64,000 nucleotides of DNA from Liriodendron chinense (lineage: Eukaryota > Streptophyta > Magnoliopsida > Magnoliales > Magnoliaceae), in assembly GCA_003013855.2 (NCBI GenBank), contig ML058505.1, positions 1,426,001 through 1,490,000 of the forward strand, given 5' to 3'. Below, piece by piece: positions 32,901-44,877 of this stretch. The position numbers were made by a program, and so were the translations under genes. A model generated the notes under the pieces. That model made no database searches. It saw only the letters and a program-made list of their open reading frames with translations, and was not told where the DNA came from. Every line of letters starts with the position of its first letter. The first letter of the stretch is position 1.

Positions 32901-34870
32901 TTGATGTATGATGCCCTAATTATGATGCATGCTCATGAACACAATTAAATCAGCGGAATTAAAAGACAATAACAATATAAAATCTAGCAGTAATCATCAT
33001 GAACTAAGAAGATCACAAGGAACATGCAATGGAACGGGCCATTCATCACAACCATGAAGTATGAGATTCACGTATTACTATGGTTGGATCCCGCGAGGGA
33101 TGGAACCTCCCGATCTTGCATGGCTATAACCCAATCAATTAAGAGGAATCTCTAATCTAGGAAATCAAAGGATTTTGGATTAGGGATTTGAAAAAAATAT
33201 ATGAAAACTTAAAATTTAGGATCAAAATCAGATTTTGGGGATTGAGGTTAGCGAAACAAAAAGATTAGGAAAGATAGAATTACCTGGAAGACAGATAGGA
33301 GGGGCACAAGAAGCAAGTAGAAGAAAGAGGGATCAAGAAAGAAGAAACATCACCACGAGAGAGAGAGGAAGAGAGAAGCTCCAAGAGGCTTTTCATTAAT
33401 CAATAATCAAAGTTAAATTTGAGTTTAGGGCTTTAGCCCTCTTAAATAACCAAATGAAGACATAAAAGTACTAAACTATCCCTAAAACTAAGCAAAAACG
33501 CACAATTAGCAAAAGTTCGGGCGCTCGGTCGGGCGCCTGAGCTGCCGCCCGAAGTCGTCCGAAAACCTCCAAAGAGGTTCGGGCGCTCGGAAGACAAAGT
33601 CGGGTCCTTCAGTCTTTTCCAACTTTCTTCCTTCACATGTGTCTTCCCTGAGTGGGGTCTTCTATGTGTCTGATCACATGTGGAGGGTCTTCAGCTCCTC
33701 AATAGTCGTCTATCCACAAGGATGGTGCTTGTAGTTGGCGCTTTCTTCGTTGGTACACCTTGAATGCTTTTGTGTCCACATCAGTTGTCTTGGGTTGTGG
33801 TTGGCCCTTCAACTGAGGGATATTTTTATCTTTTGTATTCATTAATGCAAGTAACCTGTTCCCACTTCCCTTTCCCTTTACGTGTAGCTCACACGTCTGA
33901 ACGACTTGAAACAAAACATCTCTAAAAGCCTACTGTGATGATTGTGTGACATTCACACAATGCATTTGTTATGCTGGCTAATGTTACAATGTCATTTTTA
34001 AGATATATCTAAAGCTTTAGTGGGCAATAACACCAGAAAATGTGAGGATGAGTCGCCATTGTTAGAGGTGTGTGTACTTCCCTCACTCTTTGGGATAAGC
34101 TGAAGGTTTTTAATAGATCGAGTCTAGCCTGCATGTCAACTCCCATAAGGAGCTTGGTTCATATGTTAGATGGCACACCTATTGAGTCTGTTTGTTTTGC
34201 AAATCACCACTGTAATGTATTGTAAAACTGTCATTATTGCAAAACTGACATTATGCAAGCAGTAGCTGCCATTGTTGTCACCGCTGCAGTGACCTCATTC
34301 TCGTCAACCTTAAGTCTAGGCATCTTATCTTCAATACTCTTTCATGTAAGATAATATGAAAGAGTGTTGAATTTCTCACCAAAAAAACATCATAACACAT
34401 TAAAATCTTGATGAAACTTTGTGATTTTTGTTTATAGTGATTGTACATGAAAAACTGCACCTGCTTCGTGTGAAAAAAATTCTCCAAAAAGATTCAGAAA
34501 GATAGCACAGCAAGAAAATCAAAATCTGAACTTTTTCCAATTTTTCTCTATTTTCGTTGAAACATCATAAAAACTCATCCAAAAAATTGCAAAAAAATCA
34601 CCGTTAATCTTCTAAAATCATTATCTTCCAGATCTCATATTTTCTTTTCTTCAAAAGGACAACCTGGCCATACACTGCTGACGTTATCCATACGTACGGA
34701 TGACGTCTGCAATGGGCCCACTATCGTAAGTTGTGATCAGGTCCCGATTATTGTGGGCTCTGATACAAAGTAGAAATCGATTATAGAAGAAATCTGTATG
34801 GGTGTAAGAGATAAAGGGGAGAAAGAGAGAGGCTAGGGTAACTAGTGTAATATATTTTAGTAACTTGGCT

Positions 34871-34912
<42 letters not shown>

Positions 34913-37900
34913 CACACACATATTAACTTGAAACAAAGCTACAATGCTCCATAGGAGTGCGGATCCTCTGTTTCCAGGATACAGGAAATCCCTGTCTCCT
35001 GAAGTTTCATTAGGCCAACACATTATGCTAATGATAGCAGAGCCATTTGAAAAAAAATTACAAAATAACACCTCATTAATACATAATTACATACCGATAC
35101 CTTTTTAACCAACGTGGATTAGCTACTGACAACCTCAGTGGCGAGATGACGCCACCAAATTAATATGGGCCCCACCATGATGTATGTGTTGTATCCACAC
35201 TTTCCAAATAGTGTCACCAAGTTCTGTGGGCCCCACCATGATGTATGTGTTGTATACACACTTTCCAAATAGTGTCACCAAGTTCTGTGGGCCCCACCAT
35301 GATGTATGTGTTGTATCCACACCTTCTATCCATTTGGAGAGATCATTTTAAGGCTTGAGATAAAGAATGTGGCCGATCCAAAGCTCAGGTTGACCCCAAC
35401 ACAGAAAACATGGGGATTGACGCCTACCATTAAAAACTTCTTGGGGGCATAGAAGTTTTCGATCAAGTTGATATTTGTGTTTTCCCTTTGTCCAAGTCTG
35501 TGTTGGCTTATGAAAAGCTTCGATCTCAAATAAACATCATGGCGGGCCCTAGGAAGGTTTCAATGTTAAGCGTCACTGTCCTTATTGCTTTCTGTGGTGG
35601 GGTCCACTTGAGCTTTAAATTTGCCTCATTCTTTGGCCCATGTCCTAAAATGATCTCTCCAAATGGATGGACGGTGTGGATAGAACACATAAATCATGGT
35701 GGGGCCCATAGAACGTCCCTTTTTAATAGGAGTGGATTATGTGAGACCCTAGCCTTAGCCAAGACAGTGTGGTTATATAACAGTGCCTTTTTTAACCTTT
35801 ATGCCCCATGCCGGCAATGGGTAAGTGGCTTTAGTGGGCCCCACCGCGATGTTTATTTAAAATCAACCTCAACCACTAGATTCTTAACCCTATGTTAGAT
35901 GAAATAGGTCAGGAGTCAGCCCAACCCTATGGACTGATTCGGACCATTTGCGATCGGTCAAATTTAAGCTGCGATCGGTCACAAATACCCTCAAAATACC
36001 CCTTTCTCGTTGGACTATTTTCGGCCCTAAGAGATCGATCGCCAAGGGTCGGCGACCGGTTGCTGCTCACTAGTGACCGATTGCCAGCCCCTAGCGATCG
36101 GTCGTCTGGTTCTGCAATCTTGCACGCAAAGTTACAGTTTGTTTCCATTTTTTATTCAAACTCTTTCTAATCTCGTTTTTATGGTTTCTTTCATGCTTAG
36201 GAGTATATATATAAGCTCGTTTTAATTCGTATTTGAGACATTATTCATTATTTTATTCCAATAAAGCCTTGCTTTTCATCCCTTTCTTTGTGGATTCGAA
36301 GAACATCCAGTTGAGGATTCCCAATTGCTCTGTGGATTCGGAGATTTATCCGTGAGAGAGACGGTGATCGATCTCACCACATTTACACCTGCGCCAGATT
36401 GAGTACTACCCCCTCTCGTCCCTAGCTAGAACATACAGGAGCTTGAGCAAGCATCGTGATGTATGAGTTTATCCACATCGTCCATCCATTTTGCAATATC
36501 ATTTTAGGGTACATATTAAAAAAATGAGTTTCCACTAGAAAAAGTGATGGGGTCACTAGACAAAGTAACGGGGCTTCACTACCAAAATGATGGGATTACC
36601 AAACAAAGCAACGTGATTCCACTGGAACAAGATAGAGGATTAGAAAAGACAAAGTAACAAGATTCCACTAGACAAAGTGTTGGGGTTGTCGGACAAAGTG
36701 ACAAGGTTCCACTAGAAAAAGTGATGAGGTTCTTTTAAACAAAGTGACGAGGTTGGGAGACGAAATGACAAGATTCTACTAGAAAAAGTTATGGGGTTTC
36801 CAAACAAAGTGATAGTGTTCCACAAGACAAAGTGACAAGGTTTCACTAGATAAAGTGAAGGAGTTACCAGAAAAAGTGACAACGGGGTTCCTATAAAGAT
36901 GGTGCTCCACAAAGTGACGGGGTAGCCACTCAAAGTGATGAGGTTCCACTAAACAAAGTGACGGGCTATCAGACAAAGTGATGGGGTTCCAATACATAAA
37001 GTAATGGAGTTGCCAGACAAAGTGATGGGATTCCATTAAACAAAGTGATGGATTTATACAAGACAAAGTGATGACAAAGTAATGGGATTACACAAGACAA
37101 AATTAAATGGTTTCACTACAGGAAGTGATGGGAACCTTGTTATTTTGTTCAGTAGCCCCATCACTTTGTCTAGTGGAACCTCGTTACTTTGTCTAATAGA
37201 ACCCCATTACTTTGTTTAACAACCTCATCACTTCGTCTAGTGGAACCCTGTCACTTTGTTTGACAACTCAATCACTTCGTTTTGTGAAACCTCACTTTGT
37301 CTTGTCTAACCCTCTATCTCGTTCTAGTGGAACCACGTTGCTTTGTCTAGCAACTCCATCACTTTGCTAGTGAAACCCTGTTACTTTAATTAACAACCAC
37401 ATCACTTTGTCTAGGGGAACCCCATCAATTTGTTTGGCAACCCCTTCACTTTACTAGTATAACCCCTTCACTTTGTCTTGTAACTTTGTCACCTTTTTTA
37501 TACACGCACTCACTTTGTTCGGCAACCCCGTCACTTTGTTTAGTGGAACCCCATCACTTTGTCCGGCAATCCCATCACTTTGTCTAGTAAAACCCTATTA
37601 CTTTCTCTTTTATAATCATCTATCTTGTTCTAGTGGAACCATGTTACTTTATCTGGCAATCCCATCACTTTGTTGGTGGAACCCCGTTACTTTGTCTAAC
37701 AACCCCATCACTTTGTCTAGTAGAACCATGACACTTTGTTTGGCAACCCAGCACTTTACCAATGGAACCTCATTACTTTGTTCGGTAACCCTATCACTTT
37801 ATTTAGTGGAACCCCTTCACTTTGTCTAGTAGAACCTCATCACTTTATACTATAATCTCGTCACTTTGTCTAGTGGAACCCCGTTGCTTTCTCGACCCAT

Positions 37901-40900
37901 ACAACAAACCACAACCACCATTAAAAGGCTCTTAAAAATACTTGTTATTTTGCTAATACACAAAAGCTTGGTTTACCAAACCAATGCATGCCAATATATA
38001 GACGCGAATTAGTAGACTAGGTGGGTGCAACCATGACTGTGTGGCCTACCTTAATGTATGCATTGTATATCCACACCGTCCATCCATTTTGTCGGCTTAT
38101 TTTAGGTCATGGTAAAAAAATGGAGCAAATACAAATCTTAGGTGGACCACATAGTAGGGATTGAATTCCCAACTTCTCAGGGGTAATAAGAGTTTTGGAT
38201 TGAGATGATATTTTTGTTTCTGACCTTGTCAACGGGTTGGATGGTCAATAAATATTACGGTGGAGCGCATGAAGTTTTTAATGGTAGGTGTCTAGTGCCA
38301 AAAATGTGTTAGGGTAAATGAGGTAAATCCAAGACTCAAATGAGTACACCATAGGTGCCTGATCATGACACTCATGGTTGAAAAGGTATCGGAATGTAAC
38401 CACACTGTCTTGGTGGTGTCTTAGTTGAGGCAGAGGTCTCACCTAATCCGTCCTGTTAAAGAGGGATGTTTCGTGGGCCCCACCATGATGTATGTGTTCT
38501 ATCTACAACGTCCATCAATTTGGAGAGATCATTTTAGGGCATGAGCCAAAGAATGAGGCAGATCCAAAGCTCAAGTGGACCCCCACCATAGGAAGAAGCA
38601 GGCACTTAATGTATGAAAATATTATGTGTAGACACTGGGTACACCACTCTCCCAATTTCATTACTCCAATAATAGCCCATTTATGTTACTTTACCACGAA
38701 AGTCAACAAAACAAGCAGGCCCTTAATGTATGAAAATATTATGTCCACTAGATACACCCACTCTCCCAATTTCACATCTCCATATAGAAGTGTCCATTAT
38801 CATCTACATAGTATCAAACGGGACAAAATCTAAAGAAGAAGACAAAATTGTTCAATTACCGGCACACTTAACTATAGAATGCAATCAAATGTTACTTCAA
38901 AGTGTTCAAAGATCAATTTCCGATCTTGAGGACAGCTACACGATTCAAGTTTGGTAAACAAGTTAAAATTGTACTAGCATGTTATGTCTTTCACAATTTC
39001 ATTCAAGTCTTTAATGAGTTGTGACTTGCCAGATGTTGAAGATGCCCATGTAAATGGAGTTGGCGACATCTCACCATCATTGGTTGAGATGGATAGTGTG
39101 CAATGAGGGACACTTGCTGGTGAAGGTAATGCAGGTTCAAAGAGAAGGCAAGAAAGAGGGATGAAATAGCCAAAAGAATATGGATGAACACCCATCTACC
39201 TACTCATAGATGATAAAAAATTTCTTTCAAGTACTATAATAATATCTGTGGCTTTATTCCATGTTGGATTTATCTTCGTGATTTAAACGTATGACATATG
39301 TATTACTTGCATTATTTTCCTATTATTCATATATTGTCCGCCATATGTATTGTTTTTTGGTCATGCAATTTTCAATTACATATTCATATACATGGCTATC
39401 TGTAACCCATGTGATGTTTTCCCTATACATCATAACTATATGTAATGTGAGTCCATCAAAGTGGAATATAACGTAGACCCCTACGAAGATAATGGGGAGA
39501 TCTACTTTTAAATCAATGATAACGTCTCTAAGGAATTCTACCGATATATCTATTTTTCAAAGTATGTGTAGAAGCTCCAAGATTCGGTGGACTGATGAGA
39601 TGGATAACATATCGATTGACAAGCTAATGGAGCAAGTGGGACTTGGTCATAAAGGATATAATGGTTTCAAAGCGGGAGTTCACAAGGCTATTCTCATTGA
39701 AATACAAAAATAATATTGGCATTACGCGGACAATGATAAATCTGCAGAACCACTTACATGCACTGAAAAAACAATATAAATGTGTTAGGAAAATGTTAAG
39801 TGAAAGCGGCTTTGAATGGGACACTAAAGCGAAAGTTATAGTAGCGACCGACAAGATCTGAACAGATTACACCGGATCGACTACAACGGCAAGTAGGTTA
39901 ACGTAATCCTACAAATCCATTTATTTTGCACATGTCATGGGTTTTGTTACATCCAAACTGACTGTCGCACCTATCCACATGGATATTCATCTATTGCTAA
40001 TATTTGTGGTGATGCAATTGTCATGTGGGCCACACCATAGGAAACAATATCCTCACCACCCATCAATTCCCAAAAGGGTAGTTTCATCATATTCAAAAAT
40101 ACATAACATACTCTCGTTTGAAGGCAAAACAACTTCCTTACACGCATGAGTCTAAAAGCTGGTGACAGCTGTGTATGTCAGAAGGGTAAGTTGTGTATTT
40201 CGAGAGGGTAACCTCGGTGATGCATTACTCCATGTTCTTGTCACCATGTGGGCTCCACCATGATGTGTGTGTTATATCCGCACCGTCCATTCTATTTTCA
40301 AAATCATTTATGTTCCTCACCCCAAAAATGAGATAGATCCAAATCTCAAGGGGTCCCCAATATGTATCATTATGTCTATCATTAAACCCACTGCTATTTG
40401 GGGTGTAGTCCTCTTGATCTTTGGATATGCCTCATTATTGCAGCGTACAGGATCGGGTAACTAAATAATCAGGTAAAGCAGCCACCTGTGCGAAGAAATC
40501 CTCAAAGAAATCGTAGGTTACCGGCCAGGTATAGGGATGACTCGAATGTTGCATTCGCCTTCATTACGGATAAGGGTGATCCGTCTACCTTTCATGAGGT
40601 GCTTAATGATGTAGATACCTAGAGGTGGGCAACAATCCGATCCGAATCGAACATGGACCAGATCGGATCGTTCGGCTGCTCGAGTGTTTGTGTTCGAATA
40701 ATGTTCAAACAAACATTCGAATAGGGTGGCTCTGTTCAAACTCGGTTTGGTCTGGCCCAACCATGTTCGAACATATGGATTTCGGACAATTTTTACGAGT
40801 TCCAATTTTACTTTTTTCGCTTGAAAATATTTTTTCTACTACTGAATAATGAATACCGATTTGTTCACAAATTATATATCACAAATGACAAATCACAAGG

Positions 40901-41396
40901 TTTAAAGTTTTTAACTAACTAAATAAAAAACCATAACATAGATAATTAACATCCCACTGTTTCCTGTGGTTTGGTCCACTCGAGCCTTCGATCCACTTCA
41001 TTTTTTAGATAATGCCATAAATGATCTTTAAAAAATGGTCAGACGGGTTGGATAAGAAAATATATCACTGTGGGCCCCACAAAGCACAGACAGGACCGTT
41101 CGTTTCTAGATAGGTCCTGGTGGGGGTAGACTGGTAGTACCCAATCCGCGGACGTGAGTTGGCTGGTGACGTGAACACAAGCCAGCAAGCTGGTGTCAAA
41201 GCTCTATGGGTCCTACCATGATGTATTTGTTTTATCCACTTCGTCCATCCATTTGTGCAACTCATTTTAAGGCATTAAACAAAAAAGAGGTAGATACAAA
41301 ACTCAAGTGGACCACACCACAAGAAACAATGAGGAGAATGATGTCCACCATTGAAACCTTCCTAGGGGCCACAGTCATGTTTATTTGTCATCCAAC

Positions 41397-41438
<42 letters not shown>

Positions 41439-44236
41439 CTATCTATTGTTAGTGCACTTTTCTATGGCATACTAGTGCACCTTGTTTGTCAATTACTTGA
41501 GTCAGTGAGTCTAGTGTCGATTGAGCTTAATGAAAATGAAGACTGAAGACTCAAGCGTACCTGCTTCATCAAAGAAAAAGAAACAGGTAAAAGAGATGCC
41601 TTGGTGAGCCGTGAACCTTGACCAAAACCATAACCCAAACTTCTTGATGACCCTGAACCTTTAGGAATACTTGTAGTCATTATAGATTGGCCCTATGTGT
41701 CCCAAAAGATCACCCAAACATTGGGCTAAGAGGTTGCATGTGCCACAGGATCCAAGCCAAACTAAAATAGCACTACATGGGCCTATCCGACTAGTCATGA
41801 TCGGTCGGCTGGACTAGACCGACCAGTCAGACAGACCCCAGTTCAAGACTGTAAGCATCTGTCCATCCCAGGCCATTGGCTGACTGGTCACGACCAGTCA
41901 TGGACCCCTGTCCGACTAGTCATGACCGGTCGGTAGCAGCCATTTTCTGTCCGTTTTGAATCCGGTGAACATTTTCTTATAAATGGGCAAGGCTCGATTT
42001 CTGGGGCAAGAAGAGGGATTTTGAGAAGATTGAAGCCATCATTGTTGGAGATTATTTGAGGCTTATATTCTAAACCTAGCAATGTATTTTCCTTGTGACT
42101 TAATACAAGAATGGAGCATTCCAAGCTCATGAAAAAGATAGCCTTCACCCTCTTTTGATCTCTGAAGTTTGGATCAAACTTGATAGTTATATTTCCATCC
42201 AAAGCTCTATGATGAGATCTTTGTAGGTGAGCAACTTTAGGCAACTGATGCGGACATCAAGCCCTTTAAAGTGTATCAACGTATGAGACGAGACATGCCC
42301 GTGTCCATATGGTTTGCTGATGTGCCTGGATCGTTTGTGACGACTTGAGGAGCATCGAAGACCTTACGCATGTGGTTCGAGACATTTGAAAAGACTCCAC
42401 CTTGGGAAGACGTGTGTAAGTTGTATGGAGGAGATGATTGGACCGTTGGATCGCAAGGATGGTGTGATCGGACCGTTGATTCGTCGTGGCCCACTTTCAT
42501 CGTGTCATCATCAACGGCCATTGGACATCTTAGATTTGATTTTGTTTTATGCACTTACTTATTTGAGCTTTGGGTCGGTGTGTGCACATTTTTTCGTGCG
42601 AATATCTTTTTTTTTAAGTTTGTTAGTAGGGGTATTTTGGTAATTATATTAATTCTGAATTTTATAAGGGTGTTGCCCTAACCTTGGTTCTCATTATGCT
42701 ATTAATTATTGAAAGAAAAAAAAAAACCTTTGGTGGCTCATTCTCCGCTCTTGGTGGATCTCTCTTCCTCTCCAATTCTCTTCTTTCTTCTTCCTTCTTC
42801 CAAATTTTCTTCTTCTAAGGTATTCTCTTCATCTTTCTCTTTCTCCAAACCTTTCTTTTCACTTCTCCAACATCCTATAATCTGAAATTTTGATCCTACA
42901 CTACTTTTCTCAACTTTTAAGATTACCTAACCCAGAAATCCTTTGATTTTCTGGATTAATGAATCATATGGGTTGTTTAGATGAAACCATGCAAGATCGG
43001 GAGGTCCTATCCCTCGCCAAATCCAATCCACGCATGATTTGAAGCTAATATTGCGTGATTTGTGATGATGGCCCATCTATTGTGTGTTTTCATGTTTTTC
43101 TGATTTATGATGATGAAATGTGGATGTTTACATGATTCGCTACATGATTCCACTGAATTTTACATGTTTCACATGCATATGTTTAGATTAGGCCATTGTC
43201 CTACATCAGCAACCCATTCCCACTAGTTGTAGAGTTCTCAAACCCACCCTCTTTTCACCTTAGGCATCTCAAAGACATCATATGCAAGATGATTGATCAA
43301 GTGTAGTTGAGGCATTAGCGACGCAGCGGCAACACGATCGGGGGAGCAAAGGGGAGTTGATTGAAGCACGGGAGAGCGGAGATCAAGCAACCCGAAGCAG
43401 CGCTGAACAAGGGGCTCATCCGACAAGTAAGGTTGTTATTTGTTCAGAATCCATCCTGTGTGAATTGAGTGTAGAGTTTATTTGTCAAACTCGATCTAAG
43501 GTCATTTGTCGATCATTGGCTTGTTAGTTAAGCCTAAAACTCTAGGGACGTTGCTCATTCCTTGGCACGTTAGTCAGCCTAAAGACTAGGGGCATTTAGT
43601 GTTCCTTAGCTCGTTTGCCCAGCCTAAACAAAGTCTCTAAGGGGGAGCCTCCGACACGGGAGTGAACGTGCCTCGGGTTAACAGTTAACCCTTGTCTAAA
43701 ACTCCATTATGGTTGAGAGGTGAATTGGTAAAACCTCCGTGTAAAGGTTGAGAGGTGAACCTCATTTAAAACCTTCATATAGTGAATGCCAGTGTGCTCA
43801 ATGGGTTTGAGTACTTGAACTGAGAGTGGAGTAGACCCAAAGTCGAACCACTCTACATGCTTGTGTTTGTGGTTGAATTGAGCACATTGTTATCTTAGCA
43901 TTGTTTGTTTAATTGTTTAATTATGAGTGCTTGATAAGAATGTATGTTAGGCACTAGATAGGCACATCCACACACAAGATGTACTTTCACTAAGTAGTGT
44001 AAACTTGAGCTCATTGATCCATTCTTGTAGTCTACATAGGTTGCATAGATTAGAAGCTTGATTTTGTTTAATCATTTGATTATCTATGCATGCTTAGACT
44101 AGATTACTTATTGCTTAAACAATATGCTAACCTTATGATTGGACCCACTTAGGCTTGGAAGCTGAAGTGTTCTTGCTTACTTAGTTTAATTAGTTAAATT
44201 GTGTAAATAGGCAAAAAGAATTTCAAAATGTCCTAA

Positions 44237-44270
<34 letters not shown>

Positions 44271-44780
44271 CGGACCTTAGCCATAATACTAGTTGCTCTC
44301 TAAGCTTCCGCACTAATACGCCTTTAATCCAAAAGGTGTAATTTCATACATATACATACATACATATATATATAGAGAGAGAGAGAGACAAATGCTCACC
44401 TGCGCACCATCTCTCACGAAAACTCGTGAGCACTTTTTGAGGACTCAACACAAGTGATGTGTCCCCAAATTCTGAGTCGTCCACGTGATGCAGCACCCTA
44501 AAAAATCCCCAAGGCCCAACTTTCAACATGATCCAAAACTCTAGTGGGCCGTAGCAGAGAGAGAGATAGAGACAAATCAAGGGAGGAAACTATTTCCTTT
44601 TGCCATGGCCCACAAAAGTTCTGAATCAAGGTAAAAGTTGGGCCCTATGGGTTTTTTGGGGTGCTACATCATATGGACGACTCAGATTTTGGAGACATCA
44701 CTTGTGATGAGTCCTGTGTTCACAAGTTCTCGTGAGAGATGGTGCGCAAGTTCTCGTGAGAGATGGTGCGCAGGTGAGCA

Positions 44781-44877
<97 letters not shown>

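Larger units (their letters stand above)
41447..44335 (+). repeat. SIRE/Maximus-like copia LTR, interrupted
   Basis: It starts TGTTAGTGCACTTTTCT and is matched, inverted, by 57650-55310 along its length: GCATACTAGTGCACCTT, AGATGATTGATC near 43285, GGGGCTCATCCGACAAG, GGACCCACTTAGGCTTGG near 44150. The U3 has a cluster of GACCGGTCGG/GACTAGTCATGA motifs (41790-41935). About 1 kb (42240-43235) is foreign gypsy sequence. Assignment to SIRE/Maximus is from the CCTAATC-poly-C-type 3' end and is tentative. Confidence 0.6.

Noticed and set aside
35488..35898. 136-codon plus ORF
   Set aside because: Translation of inverted-repeat MITE copy 8 and its flank.
37473..37829. 118-codon ORF with repeated peptide
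   Set aside because: It is translation of the inverted minisatellite; the opposite arm gives the same peptide on the other strand.
36530..37890. CRISPR-like array
   Set aside because: Units are contiguous and degenerate with no unique spacers, and the genome is a plant's.
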